From Smallanthus sonchifolius (taxonomy: Eukaryota; Streptophyta; Magnoliopsida; Asterales; Asteraceae), in contig CM042032.1 in NCBI GenBank assembly GCA_023525975.1, positions 17,490,001 to 17,554,000 on the forward strand: a stretch of 64,000 nucleotides of DNA, in the 5' to 3' direction. The notes beneath the pieces are model-generated. The model saw only the letters and a list, made by a program, of their open reading frames with translations, searched no databases and was not told the DNA's origin. A program made the position numbers and the translations under genes. Positions 34,045-46,149 of the stretch are shown in pieces. How positions within the stretch are numbered: position 1 is the stretch's first letter; each line of letters starts with the position of its first letter.

Positions 34045-36252
34045 CACAAAATTTACGTTGAACCAAGATTTTAATAATATCTTCAACGAGCCATAAAATG
34101 GTTAAAAATTATAATACCGTGAAGAATCGAAACCAAATTAAATTACCATTTGTAACTCTAATTAATACTAATACCATAATAAATTAATACTTAAAAATTG
34201 GTTATCATTAACCCCAAACTATTTTCTTGACTTTCTAGGCCGAGAGTCAGGGGAGCCATTCCCCCACTTGCAAATTCACTCAAATTTCCAATAAAAACCA
34301 TACCTCCTCAGTACCAAATCTCTCAATCCCTTTCAAACCTTCTCATTTTCTTACGGCAAATTCTCAATATCTCCTTCAAATCGAAGTCCAGTTCAAGGCA
34401 AAATTCACCAGATTTTGGTGCTATAAGAAGAGTTCACAGTGTTTTCTCAAGAATCAAGCTAAGGAGCTCAAAATCATTCTCTGTTTCTCTAGAAATCACC
34501 ATTCTCTGTTTGAGGTAAAAACTCAATATTATCCATTTCATTTTCTTTAAAACCGTAGCTGAACATACAAATCGTTCAAACGCAACTAAGATAACAAGAA
34601 AAGTGTGTCAAATTCAAGATTTGAACATAAAAATATACAGGACGAATTCTGTCAATCAAAGTGCAGTAATCGAAACTATAGTTTCGATACCAGTTGTTCA
34701 ATAGAAACTAGGAGTTTCGATACCTATTCAATCGAAACTAGGAGTTTCGATACCTATTCAATCGAAACTAGGAGTTTCGATACCTGTTTACAATCGAAAC
34801 TAAGTAGTTTCGATACCGATTGCCCAATCGAAACTAGGTAGTTTCGATACTATTCTTGCCAATCGAAACTAGGTAGTTTCGATACCTGTTTTGCTCAGTC
34901 GAAACTAGGAAGTTTTGACATATGTTCTGTTTAATCGAAACTAAGAAAGTTTCGATACCTGTTCGTCAGCCCCATATGGCAGTAACTCAGAACTATTTTT
35001 ATAACAAAACAAAGGTTGGAAAAACTAAAAAGATATTTAAAAACAAAAGCAATCAGACCTGCTAAGTCGGTGAACAACTTGCGTTTAAGACGGGCAGTCT
35101 TAACGTGTATGTTATCCTTGTGTAATTAGGATACGGATAGGCGAATCTGCTGTTGTTCAAATATTTGCTAGCATTCATATTGTCGAGGTGAGTTTCACTA
35201 ATCCCCCTTTTTCAAAGTTTTGAAATGATTTGGGGTGGAAACATACTTGTAAAAGACTTTTGTGTATAAATGAATTGAACTAATGATCTGACCATATGTG
35301 TGTATTGAGGGAAAAGTAAAGCGCTTAAAGTCCTCGGAATAAATTAGTAACCATTAGCTATGGATTAGCCCGGGATTATATGAATAGTACTATTGGGGGT
35401 GACGCCTCCGGTCATGGTTAGTCGCGCTAACCAGGGGTCAAAATGGCCGAATGACCGCATATTGTCTTACTCGCAGAAAGGCGAGGGGAGGCACAGAATG
35501 TTGGGGTTTGGTTACGGTCTCGTACATTACATACTATTTTGTATTCCTTGCAAGCTTACAAATGAGGTCAATAGATCGGATTAGTAATCATATTCATTGG
35601 TAATACATGCAAAAAGAGTTCTGATCCGGGTAAAGTGATCAGGTTTTAATCAAAAGAGTTCTGATCAGGTTAAAGTGATCAGGTTTTACATAAAAGAGTT
35701 CTGATCCGGGTAAAGTGATCAGGTTTTAATCAAAAGAGTTCTGATCAGGTTAAAGTGATCAGGTTTTACACAAAAGAGTTCTGATCAGGTTAAAGTGATC
35801 AGGTTTTAAAGAAAAGAGTTCCGATCAGGTTAAAGTGATCAGGTTTAAACAAAAGAGTTCTGATCAGGTTAAAGTGATCAGGTTTAAGGAAAGAGTTTTG
35901 ATCGGAAAATGATCAGATTTAAACATTGGGTTTATGATAACTCTTTATAATAACTTGTGTTGACGTTTTTAAGTATGTTTTCAGGAAATTGAACGTGGCC
36001 ATCAGGTTAGCAATGTAGGATACATGCATGCACGTGGATACGGCTTTTTGGGAGAATTTCTCTTGTATAACTCATGGTCTTGAGTCATATTTGCGAAATC
36101 TTAAACTTTTGTAAACTCAATTTGATACTTTGTGATGTAAATATTTTAAACTCGATTATGTATCCAATTAAATGTATGTGTTTGCGATAATCATATGCTT
36201 TGGAAACAAGTGAACGTTGTGCCTCGCGTTTCCGCCTTGGCGGGGTGTGACA
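33796..36252 (+). repeat. 3' LTR of element B (empty site for A)
   Basis: 2457 bp starting TGTGACACCC after the purine tract ATGGGGAGAA and ending GGTGTGACA, followed by GATGG. It carries its own (TA)n run near 34013-34041, palindrome array (34672-34962) and 40-bp tandem array (35610-35891). Confidence 0.96.
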
Positions 36253-38734
36253 GATGGGGGCAGCTCAGTCAACATTATCCAACTAGAAGCATTAGAGAGG
36301 ATGAATATTTCGGAATGTGAAATTGTGTCGAAATCCTCGGTACTAGTAGGATTCAGCGGAGAGGCCAAGAACACAATTGGGGAGATCAAGCTACGTATTT
36401 ATATCGAAAGGGTAAACTCGATCCAAAGATTTTGTGTGAATTACTCATTATCCTGTTACAACAATATTTTAGGCAGAACCTGGATCCATGATATGAAAGT
36501 CGTACCATCAACCTATCACCAGTGTGTTAAGACGTCGACCCCTTAGGGAGTGGTGAAGATAGATAGTGATCAACAAGAAGCGAAGGATTGCTATACATCC
36601 TCGATGAAGCCATCAGCAAAAACAAGGCAAGCGTAGCAATTAAAGAAGCAAACATGAGACGTGTTGGAAGCCAGAGAGTAGGAGGTCAAGGAAGTGTCCC
36701 TAGATCCTGCGAATCCACACGTTAAAGTGCTTATAGGATCCAATATCCCTAGGGATGTTGAACAGGAACACCTAGATTTTTGGAAAAGCATAATGTCGAC
36801 CATCTCATGGAAACATGAGGATATGACAGGTATATCTAAGGATATTATAACTCATAAACTTGGTATAAATAACAGTTTCAGGCCTATACATAAAAAACGG
36901 AGAAAATTTGCACCTGAAAGAAATGCGATTATCCAAGAAGAAGTCGAGAGGCTACTCAAGTATGGAATGATAAGAGAGGTAAAATTCCCAAGATGGCTAG
37001 CAAACGTGGTAGTGGTGCAAAACAAGAATGAGAAATGGAGGGTCTGCATGGACTACGCTGACCTCAACAAAGCCTGTCCGAAGGATCCTTTCCCCTTACC
37101 ACATATATATTCCATGGTTGACGCTACAGCAGGCCATGAGATGCTGACCTTCATGGATGCGTCCTCAGGATTCCAGCAAATCCAAATGGAACCCTCGTAT
37201 CAAGAAGACATTGCATTCATGACCCTGATAGGTACATATTGCTATACTACTATGCCTTTTGGTCTTAAAAATGCAGGTGCTACCTATCATAGGTTGGTGA
37301 AAATGATGTTCAAAGACAAATTGGGGACACAATGGAGGTATATATAGACGATATGGTGGTCAAATTAAAGAAAGTCAAGGATCACCTAAGGGATCTTAAA
37401 GAAGCATTCGACATTTTGGACAAATACAACATGAAGCTCAACCCTTCGAAGTGTCACATTGGATTGGGGGCAGGAAATGTTTTTGGATACATGGTAACCA
37501 AGAGAGGAATAAAAGCAAGCCCAGAACAAATAAGAGTTATCCTGAACTAGAAATCACCACCAAATACTAACGATGTGTAAAGATTGACAGGAAGGGTAGC
37601 AACACCCAATAGATTCATATCCTCGGAGAGATGCAAAGAGTTCTACGATATCCTGAAGAAAAATAAGAAATTTAAATGGGGTGAAAAGCACGAAGAAGCA
37701 TTTTAGGCCTTGAAGAAATTTTTATCGTCAGCACCGCTATTGATGAAACCAAAAAATGATGAGCCGTTATCCCTATATCTGGCAGTATCCAGGAATACTA
37801 TAAGTGTTGTGCTAGTTAAGGAGGATGATGGACAGCAGTATCCTGTCTATTATGTAAGTAAAAGTCTATTAGATGTAGAAACCAGGCATTCTCACCTTGA
37901 AAAACTAATTCTAGCACTAGTTATGGCATCTACTAAACTTAGGCATTATTTCGAAACACATCCTATTCATATTAAAACTAACTACCCTATAAGGTGTGTT
38001 TTGAGAAAACCAGAAATGTCAGGAAAAATGGCTAAGTGGTCCGTAAAGCTCAGTGCTTATAACTTGGTATATGAGCCTAGAATTGCGATAAAATCCCAAG
38101 CATTAGCAGACTTTGGGGCAGATTTCAGTAATGATATTCAACATGAAGCAGATACGGAGGTCCAACAACTAGAATAAGCAAAAGAAAAGTGGACGCTATT
38201 CACTAATGGTGCATCTAATGTAAGAGGCACGGGATTAAATATCATACTAAAATTGCCACAGGGGGACATAATACCCCAATCAAATAGCTGTAGATTCTAG
38301 GCAACAAACAATGAAGCAGAATACGAAGCATTAAAAGCAGGATTACAACTAGCTAAAGATATGAAGATCAGGTATCTCTAGGTATGTGTTTACTCATTAT
38401 TTATTGCTAACCATTTTAATGGCTTTTATGCAGTAAAAGGCGAAAACCTGGCCCAATACCTCGAGATAGTTAAAAATTTAGCAAAAAAATTTGAAATCTT
38501 AAGCATTGAACAGGTTCCTAGGGAGGATAAAGTCGGGGCTGATGCCTTGGCAAGTCTCGGATCGGCTCTCAAGATACCATTGGATGACAAGATCCTGATT
38601 GTACACATCATCAGCCCAGCAATTAATCTACTCGAATACAAGGGAAAAGAAGTATCAAATTCAGAGAGCCTCGAGATCCACCATCCTGACCAGACTGAAG
38701 GATCATGGATCCTGCCCATCAAAAAGGTATCTGC
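36253..38734 (+). pseudogene. pol: Tat element C pol: protease, RT, RNase H and second RNase H
   Basis: Resumes the frame cut at 15336 with the protease motif LIDGGSSVNIIQ (Asp-Gly-Gly rather than Asp-Thr/Ser-Gly). RT: PFPLPHIYSMVDATAGHEMLTFMDASSGFQQI and the catalytic YIDD at 37341-37352. A 1-nt deletion near 37325 shifts the frame. Stops occur at 37548, 37704 and 38175 among others. The usual RNase H (LKKFLSSAPLLMKP...) is followed by a second, archaeal-like RNase H (LFTNGASN, NNEAEYEAL, ADALASL), the hallmark of the Tat lineage; its first Asp is Asn here. Homology stops at the linker before integrase (GSWILPIKK), where a CACTA-like end begins. Confidence 0.9.
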
Positions 38735-39090
38735 CACTACGCCAAATATGACCTACGGCCACACTTTTTTAAAAAACGCCCTGCCACACTTTCGATTAAA
38801 TGTGTGGCTAAATGTCATTAATCACATTTCAAAACCTTCTATCCTACTTTTGGCCACACATTTTATTTATTCACGTGACCAATGTATAACAGTTCAAAAC
38901 CTTTAGCCACACATTAAGAAAAAACTGTGACATTTAGTAGCCACAATATAAAAGTGTGGCCAAATATGATTTACGGCCACAGTATTTGTTTGTTTTTTTT
39001 ATACATGTGACCAAACACACATCTATTAGCCACACTTGAAGAAAAAATTGTGACATTTAGTAGCCACACTAGAAAAGTGTGACCAAATGT
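38735..39090 (+). mobile_element. CACTA-like transposon terminus
   Basis: Begins CACTACGCC directly after Tat sequence, the diagnostic start of CACTA (En/Spm) termini. It is followed by dense subterminal repeats in both orientations, built on GGCCACACTTTT, GTGGCCAAATATGA and TTTAGTAGCCACA. The preceding 3 bp are TGC, a possible target duplication. The matching right end was not found; it may be outside the window or lost. No transposase domain recognised. Confidence 0.65.
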
Positions 39091-40300
39091 TATTGATGTG
39101 TTAGAATTTACAAATATTTTTGGCACAAAACTTCACTCATTTCACGATCAATTCTTGGTTATTTCCAACGTTTAGACAATTATTTGCTTCAATCCCATTT
39201 TTGTAGGTTTTTGTGAACATGAGTGAAAAAAACATGGTAATTCCAGGATAAAGATGAAGTTTTTAGGGTTTCTGAGGTAGAGGCACGGTCGTGCCCCTAC
39301 TTGGCACGGCCGCGCCAAGCCAGGAAACCCTAGGCACGGTCGTGCCCCGTACCTGGAACGACCGCGCCAAGCCATGTTCTCGAGCACAACCGTGCTCTAA
39401 CGCCCCCACGGCCGCATTACACCCCTTGAGTCTAACACATGACCTCAGAGCCGTACTTCTCGTTCAATGGGACCCAGTAGAAGCTCTGAATCGGTTAACC
39501 CTCTGCACCACGACCGTGCTAGTTCTTGGGCACGGTCGTGCCCTAGTGACAGGCAGGGTCGTGCCTTCCCTCCTGGCACGGTCGTGCCCCCTTCAGTCTA
39601 TAAAAGTAGAATCCCTTTTCTCATTCAGACATTCAGCAACCAGAGCAAAAACCTATTGTTTGAGCTTCGAACCAACCTTTTTCCAGCCACATTTCAAGCA
39701 TCTTGGAGAGATTACAACATCAAGAGGATCACCATATATCAACAACAACATCTAAGCTTGTAGGAGTGGTTTGATTCTTGTTTTTATAGCATGTTTCTTA
39801 CTATTTTTCCTTGCTTATTTGTCATTCTTGTGCTTATGATGAGTAAAAACTCTTGTTAACTTTGGTTTAGACAAAGTTTAGAATCGTTTGACAACATTCA
39901 TGGATTATTGGCAGTTATTATATTAATGTTATGACAATCGTATGATTATTCTTCAATGAAATTATGTATCCAAGTATTTTAAGTTGTCTACAAGACTTGT
40001 ATTTGTGTATGCCATTTCATGTTGGAAAACTTATGGTTTATGCTTGTATTCATGGATTGGTATATGTATTTATACTAGTTTATGGCATTTGATTAGGAAT
40101 GGTGAATGAAGTCTTGTTTATGATTTATTATTCTTGTATGTGTATCCTTATGCTTATGTTTGGAAAGACAAAGTGTTTGTTATGGTGTTTCATGCTTAGT
40201 TTTATGTTTATCTAGGATTTGTTGTCACAATCTCCTAAATTATATGAACTTTGTATGAACATTGTATGTTGAAGAAATGCATGTGATTGTCTAATTAAAT
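39091..40300 (+). repeat. Athila-like LTR fragment
   Basis: Starts TGATGTGTTAG inside the CACTA-like sequence. U3 has an array of GGCACGGTCGTGCC-type palindromes (39282-39590), then TATAAAAG (39599-39606), then a long T-rich, Athila-like stretch with GATGAGTAAAAACTC near 39838. The right boundary is uncertain; no matching LTR or target duplication was identified. Assignment rests on layout only. Confidence 0.5.
39599..39606 (+). promoter_or_regulatory. TATA box of the Athila-like LTR
   Basis: TATAAAAG starts 9 bp after the last GGCACGGTCGTGCC unit. Confidence 0.55.
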
Positions 40301-40309
40301 CAACTTGAG

Positions 40310-40630
40310 GTGGGTAGTGTGTTTTTCATATTATCTTTCCAACTAGTTGTTGGATTGGTGTACCTTAATCGGGAGCTAGTTCAATCTTTATACCTGTCAC
40401 TAGAGTATGCTTTTGAAGTATACAGTGACAATGATATGAGGGATGTGGCCTTTCATAGGAGGGATGCGACTGAACTCTCCCTCTACCTTGTGACAGAGCA
40501 GGACTACACCTTCATCTCTGATGCTCTGTTTGGGTAGAGGAGGATAGGCGAGCACATTGAAGGAGATACTACACAGTCCACATCCTCATCTGAGGAGGAT
40601 GAGGATTTGTTATCTGATACTAGGTCATAG
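40310..40630 (+). pseudogene. Unrecognised ORF remnant with acidic tail
   Basis: An open frame reads through YAFEVYSDNDMRDVAFHRRD to a TAG at 40535-40537, and in the same frame continues RRIGEHIEGDTTQSTSSSEE and DEDLLSDTRS before another TAG near 40630. The Ser/Glu/Asp tail looks like a protein C terminus. I do not recognise the family; it may be part of the CACTA-like element or an unrelated fragment. Confidence 0.3.
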
Positions 40631-40699
40631 TGATCTTTTTTTTTAAAAGAAGGTCATAGTAATCTAATTTTGTAATTATGATTTTTTTGTAAAAAATAT

Positions 40700-41260
40700 G
40701 GTTATATATATAATATATCAGTTTTTTGTTATTTGGTTGATGCATGTGATTGTTGTTTTGTTATTTGACCATATACTGACCATTTGGCCATTTACCATAT
40801 GCTGACCAATTGCAATTGGTCTATAATTGCAGCAATTGCATACCATTTGACCATATAATGATAACAGTTGACCAATTGCGAAGATAAATCAAACCAAAGA
40901 TATAGCAGTTGCATAGTTGACCATATCCTGAAATCCAAAGACATAACAGTTGACCATATATACTGACCAATATTTGACCATTTGCAATTGGTCTACAATT
41001 GCATACGATTTGACAATATATTGATAACAGTTGACCATTTAACCATTTTAATTTCAAATAGACAACTGCCGGTTTTGGAGAACAACATCAATAGCAGTTT
41101 CCCTCACCAGGTCTTCTATAAATCAAACCAAAGACATAGCAGTTGCACAGTTGACCAAATACTAAAATCCAAAGACATAACAGTTGACCATGTGACTATA
41201 TACTGATCACTTGACCATTTACCATCTACTGACTAATATTTGACCATTTGCAATGATAAA
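40700..41260. repeat. Dispersed TTGACCAT repeat cluster
   Basis: TTGACCAT, CTGACCA and AAATCCAAAGACATA(A/G)CAGTTG recur about 20 times with irregular spacing. Density and degeneracy resemble subterminal repeats of a DNA transposon or a decayed minisatellite. No ORF. Confidence 0.5.
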
Positions 41261-41344
41261 TTGTACATATATATATAAAACATAAGTTCTTGTACATATC
41301 AGTTATGATCCAGCTAGGTCCAGCCACTTGTCCATCCTGAGAGA

Positions 41345-44300
41345 TTAATACATGATAATCTTCACATCTGTAGCAACTTGCTCAGGAGGTGGTTCTTTTT
41401 GGTTTTTTAATCCTGCAATGTATGATCTAACTGCAACTGAGATTTGGTCTGAAGTTGGAGGCTCGGTTCGATTCAACGAGGTTCTTATTGGTAGAGATTC
41501 ATCATTGTAGACTGTCTTGGGTGGCACCTTTCCAGGAAACTTCTTTCTGAGATCTTCCAAACTCTTGTAGTTTTCAAAAGTTTTTCTTTCTTTCCAACTT
41601 CTAATTGCCACAGCACTATCGATATTTGATTCTATCAATTCATCCTTCATTATCTTCATTTTGAGTGTCCTATCAACACTAGTAGTTGTTCTAAATGCTT
41701 TCCAATTTGGTGGTGTTTGCGCACTAGAAGGGTGTTTGTGCACTAGAAGGGTGTTGTTCCATCATTTTACTAATCCTCGTGATTTCCCCTTCTAATGCTT
41801 TTATGGTCCAGTCTACATACTGACCTCTTTTTACAGTGTACTTCTTGTTCTGCATGATCCAACCAATATGATCTTGTTTTAATGTTTCACATAGATTGGA
41901 ATCTGTGACTATTGCATTTGAAAGTTCTTGCCATTTACGAAACCCTAATTCTTATAGGTCTTTGATGATCAACAATTCCTTAGCTAAGATCTTTTGAGTC
42001 TCTTTATCAGACATGCCTTTACACTTTACTGCAACATCGTCTTAAATTTGTTTTTCTTTTATTTTAATGTATTCCTCCATATTATTTGGTATTGTATTGT
42101 TTTCCAATGAGGGAAACACTAATTGTCCATAAGAAGGTGGGTCAAATAATTACAGAACTTCTTGATTTAAGCTCATGATGGGAAGTGATGTTGGTGGAGG
42201 TTGTGTAGTTTCTAGTGGATCTTTTGTTGGTGCATTTGGAGTAGCCTCATCTTCATCACTTTTTTGTACCACCATCTTCCTTCTTTTACGGGTATTTTTG
42301 GTATTTTTTTGAAATGCTGTTGAACTTAAAATTGTTGTTGGCACTAAAGCTGCTGCATCAGTAGTTGTACTATGTGTTGTAGTCTCAGTCATTTCTGTAT
42401 CTTTTGAAGGCTCAACTACTAGAAAAAGTGGTTTTGTTGCAACATCACTTGTAGCAGTGGTTTCAGGAATGGGCCTTTTAACTCCAGTTGTTTGTGGTGG
42501 TGTAGATTTTGGGTTTACTGCTGGACCCTTGGTTCAGATTTGTTTAAGGCTTCAGCTGCATGTTTAGGAGCAGGCCTTTTGACTCCAGGTTCAGCACTTT
42601 TCTTTACAACTTGTTTTCTCACAGATATTGCATGAATCTTTGTTCCTGTACCTGAAGTATTTGATGAATCTTGATTACCTTTTTCAACATGTTCTTCAAT
42701 TCTCAGTCTGACAACTGCTGCAGATTCTGCCTCTCTATTTTTTGTTAACCATTCCTTTTCTTTTGCAACTTCTTGTGTTTTCTCTGCTTCAGAGTAGTCT
42801 GCTTTCTTGTCTTGTTTCTTTTGGTTTTGGGCATCATCATCTGGGAATTTAGGAGGAGGTGGTGTAACATCAGTTAATTGTTCTAACTGTTTTCTTATTA
42901 CACTTACATCGGCATGTGTGTCCTTGTATCTTGCATCAACATAATTTCTCAGAGCCTCCATGTGTAATTTCAGAGATTATCCAGTGCCCTTTGATTCTCT
43001 CTTAGGAGTGGCTGGAAGCCTTTCCATATTATTGGAGTCAATTCTTCAGGAGTTGGAAGCTTGATTTGGGAAATCACTTTGTTTATTGAAGACTCAAACT
43101 CTTTCTTGATGGAGTCTAACAAAGTTGTGTTTTCTTGAGTTGGAGTTTTAGTAGAAGGATTCTTGGTAAGAGTTTCTTTAATTGTTGAGCAAGAAGCCTC
43201 TACATTGGACATTCTCTCCGTCAATTCCCTATATCTTCATCCATCACCTAAGTTAATAGGATCAGCTGGATTCCCACTTGAAGTGGTTGTATCTGTCCCT
43301 GTAACATGAACATGTTCAATGTCAATGGGTGCATATGCCCCTTTGTATTGGTCATGGGGACTTCCAACTGTTGTAGAGTGAACTATTGTGGACTCAACAG
43401 TTGTTGCCCTCAAGGGAGTCATAGCAATGTAACTATTGTCCAGATGTGAAACAATTGTTTCTACAACTATAGTAGTTGTTCCACTTGAGAAATCCTCATG
43501 AGATGTACCCAACGGTGATTACATCAATCAACATATGTAAGGGTGAAGTTTGTGGGGGGTGGTGAGTAGTGAAAAGATTCAATAGTAGTACTGGGAGATT
43601 GACTTTGAGTATGATGATCAAGTAATACATCAGCTCTAGATGTGGCTTTGGATTTGGATTTTATCTTCTTTAGGATTTCTGCTATGGGTTCCAAATCAGG
43701 GAAGGGTTCTTCCCTTTGGTTAGCAGGAGCAGTAGGCTCATTTTGCTTTGCTAGCTCATCCTCGTCAACCAAAATTTGTTTTGTTGATTCCATCCTTGTA
43801 AAAGTTTATTTTTCAAGAGATTTGATGGTAACCAATTTACCCTTTTTGTAAATGTTTTCAGTCAATTCCTTTTGAATATATGCCATAACAAGTCTAGGGT
43901 ATATCAAAAAATTTGTTTATGAAGTAGTGTTGTAACATGTCTTTAAAATTTATTTTTGAAACTTTGAAGCTTTGTCCTATTAAAATGGCATAAGCCACAT
44001 ATTGGTATTTAATGGAATTTCATTCCATGTACCACTCTTCCCTAAAAAACATACCATAAGAGTATGAAAAAGAAATTTTAAACTTGCAGAACACATACCC
44101 TTATCCAAAGTTGTTGAGATTATTTGACCAAGATAACTTCTCTCAATGAATTCAATATGCATGAGCTGTTTTGTAAATTGGTCAACACCGTCAGCATCAC
44201 CAAGCTCTAGGCTTGTTGTGAGGGTCTCAGGAGTTATTGTAACTGGTTTTGAACTAATGTCTGACATGATCGAAATGATGTTGTGTTTTTTGTCTTTGAT

Positions 44301-44474
44301 AACCATGGCAGTTTTCCAAAACTCTTCAAGAATAGTCAAATAGATTGGTGGGTTAACTGTAAGAGCTTTGTGATAAGGGGAATCAGTTATCAAATCAATC
44401 ATTTGGTGATATTGTGGATGATCCTCCGATTTTGTGAGATATGGACGCAGGTTGTGAGTAGGTCGAATGGCCAT
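41345..44474 (-). pseudogene. Degraded transposon-associated ORF (gag-like family)
   Basis: Minus-strand reading from ATG 44474 (MAIRPTHNLRPYLTKSEDH) through SPYHKALTVNPPIYLTILEE and a helical N-terminal domain. A frameshift near 43980 breaks it, but the next frame continues sensibly toward 43800, then Ser/Thr/Pro/Lys-rich low-complexity segments (43793-42150), and a basic C-terminal piece (41743-41345) with SWKERKTFENYKSLEDLRKK. Several stops and shifts. The N-terminal pattern (LTVNPxIY...FW.TA, then FLFHTLMVCFL) resembles gag-like proteins I associate with Asteraceae transposons; that is from memory, unverified. No RT or protease follows on either side. Confidence 0.5.
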
Positions 44475-44963
44475 GATTGTGAGTAATTAAGAGAAGAATC
44501 GAAGGATTTTAAACTTCAGTCGAGTGTGGGAAAAGGTTTAGAATGATATGAATGGGGTTTAATATAGTTTTTGAATAGCCTGAAATCTAGGGTTAAAAAG
44601 CTGGATGAAACACAACTGCTGGATAATGTTTTTACATCCACTACATTGAAATTTTCATATGTTTTTTAAAGAAAGAGCAGCTGTTTGAAATAACAGCTGT
44701 TTTATTTTACATCCGATCCATCAAAAAATTTTATGCTTGTTTTTGAACCATTCAACAATAACAATAACATAACAAACAAAAAAATTTAATAATAAAAAAT
44801 TTTAGTGCGCAAAACAATAACATAACAAAATTATAACATGTCAATTTTTTCTACACAAAACATAGTTTGAGCCTTCTCTTGTAACAAACAACGTATTCTT
44901 TTTCCTGACAAATGTGAATTTGTAATTTTTACCGGACCCAAACACACCAAAACGGGCCCACCC
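44475..44963. other. AT-rich region between two minus-strand ORF remnants
   Basis: No coding signal, repeats or recognisable element ends. It contains A/T homopolymer runs and could hold the leader of the 41345-44474 ORF. Confidence 0.4.
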
Positions 44964-45445
44964 CTACACACTATACCTATTTAGGCATTCTACATGCTCC
45001 ACCTTCACCTTCAACTTCAACATCCTTGTTTTAGAAATGAGAGGAATTCTGACCTGCATCTCTTCCAACGAATCCAAACAAACCTTCTCTGCAAAATCCT
45101 CTAGAAATTGCTACATAAAAAGCAAGAGATAACAATTTAAAAAACGGCCATAACTAACAATAATAAATAGGTATTGGAAACTTACAATTACAAATTGCAT
45201 AGACTATCTAATCCTAATACTTACAAGTTTTAGCGCAAGGCGGTCAACAAATGAAACATGGCCCTCATCATCATCATCATCAACATTAACATCAACAACA
45301 CAATCATCATCATTATCATCACCATCACCATCTTCCTCAGCATCATCATCATCCCCATCATCACCATTTTCATCAGCATCAGCATCATCATCACCATCTT
45401 CATCAACATCATAATCATCATCATCATCATCACCACCATCACCAT
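44964..45445 (-). pseudogene. C-terminal gene fragment with Asp-rich tract and one intron
   Basis: On the minus strand 45445-45225 is open for over 70 codons, mainly Asp/Glu/Gly from an (ATC)n-type repeat, ending GHVSFVDRLALKL. A GTAAGT donor at 45224 pairs with a TATGTAG acceptor ending at 45111; the intron is 114 bp and phase 0. The next exon (45110-44964) reads QFLEDFAEKVCLDSLEEMQV and ends TAG at 44966-44964. Element D's LTR cuts it off at 45446. I do not recognise the family. It could be a transposase C terminus or a captured host gene piece. Confidence 0.42.
45268..45443. repeat. (ATC)n-like trinucleotide repeat
   Basis: Imperfect CAT/ATC microsatellite of about 175 bp; on the minus strand it encodes the Asp-rich tract of the adjacent fragment. 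Confidence 0.85.
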
Positions 45446-46048
45446 TGTTATGAGTTAAATTTCAAGCAGAATCCTGAATGATACATGATCCGGAATCCAA
45501 GATCCTGGTAACTTCGGTATCCTGAATATTAATGCTACTAACGGCTATTTGTCCTTTATTTCTTTTATATGCGCAGGTAAAACGTGTTGACTCGTTTTAT
45601 CCCTGAAGAATCGGGCGAGAAGTCAAAGAAAAAGTGTAAAACTTGCGAGAGAAGCTCAATAACGGTCATATTTGAAGACCGAGTAAAGCTCCGGGATCCT
45701 CGAAAAGTTAGTTAGGATCATTTTTTTGTATTTAATCAGCAGCTTAATCAATTAGCAACTCACACGAACACTTAGCATTATCGAATACTAGCAAACAAGC
45801 TTTGTAACACAGATCTTGATCATTTGCTGCTCACACTTGTAATCTTTTTAACATTTATTCAAGAAAAGAGGCAGGTGTCGATTGTCACCTCCCGAGATTT
45901 TATGCCGAAGATCCTTAAAGGTTAAGGGCTTTCCTCGTAAACAACTGTGTCAAGTTCTACTTCTTTTTATCGATTATCATTGTTTTTACAAGCACGCTAC
46001 CTCACTTACTAAGTTTGGTTACAAAGTTGGTTTACTTAATTTTTACCA
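45446..46048 (+). repeat. 5' LTR of element D
   Basis: TGTTATGAG...TTTTTACCA, about 603 bp; matches 63704-64000 (partial 3' LTR) and 11743-12327. The end is set at CA, 9 nt before the primer site. Confidence 0.85.
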
Positions 46049-46057
46049 AAAAAATTT

Positions 46058-46075
46058 TGGCGCCCACCATGGGGC
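46058..46075 (+). promoter_or_regulatory. Primer-binding site of element D
   Basis: TGGCGCCCACCATGGGGC, the TGGCGCC-type site used by Tat and Athila lineages rather than the iMet site of the chromoviruses here. Confidence 0.75.
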
Positions 46076-46149
46076 AAGTGGTGCTTTTCATCTTTAATTT
46101 TTTGCTAAAATTTATGTTCAATCACTATCTTTCAAAGCTATTTTCAAAA

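Larger units (their letters stand above)
15337..36252 (+). mobile_element. Element B: nearly complete Tekay-type chromovirus inserted in Tat element C
   Basis: LTR-PBS-extra ORF-gag-pol-PPT-LTR, bounded by GATGG on both sides. The 5' LTR (15337-27988) is interrupted by element A; the uninterrupted 3' LTR (33796-36252) preserves the empty site. Excluding A and one CATGC copy, B is about 10.7 kb. The PBS TGGTATCAGAGAC is at 27994-28006, 5 nt past the LTR. The LTRs differ by scattered substitutions, one extra palindrome unit in the 3' copy, a 16-bp gap near 35957 and a longer TA run, so the insertion is fairly young. Confidence 0.95.

Noticed and set aside
45230..45445. Minus-strand ORF of almost only Met and Val
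   Set aside because: It is the wrong frame of a trinucleotide repeat; the Asp-rich frame joins a spliceable exon and is preferred.
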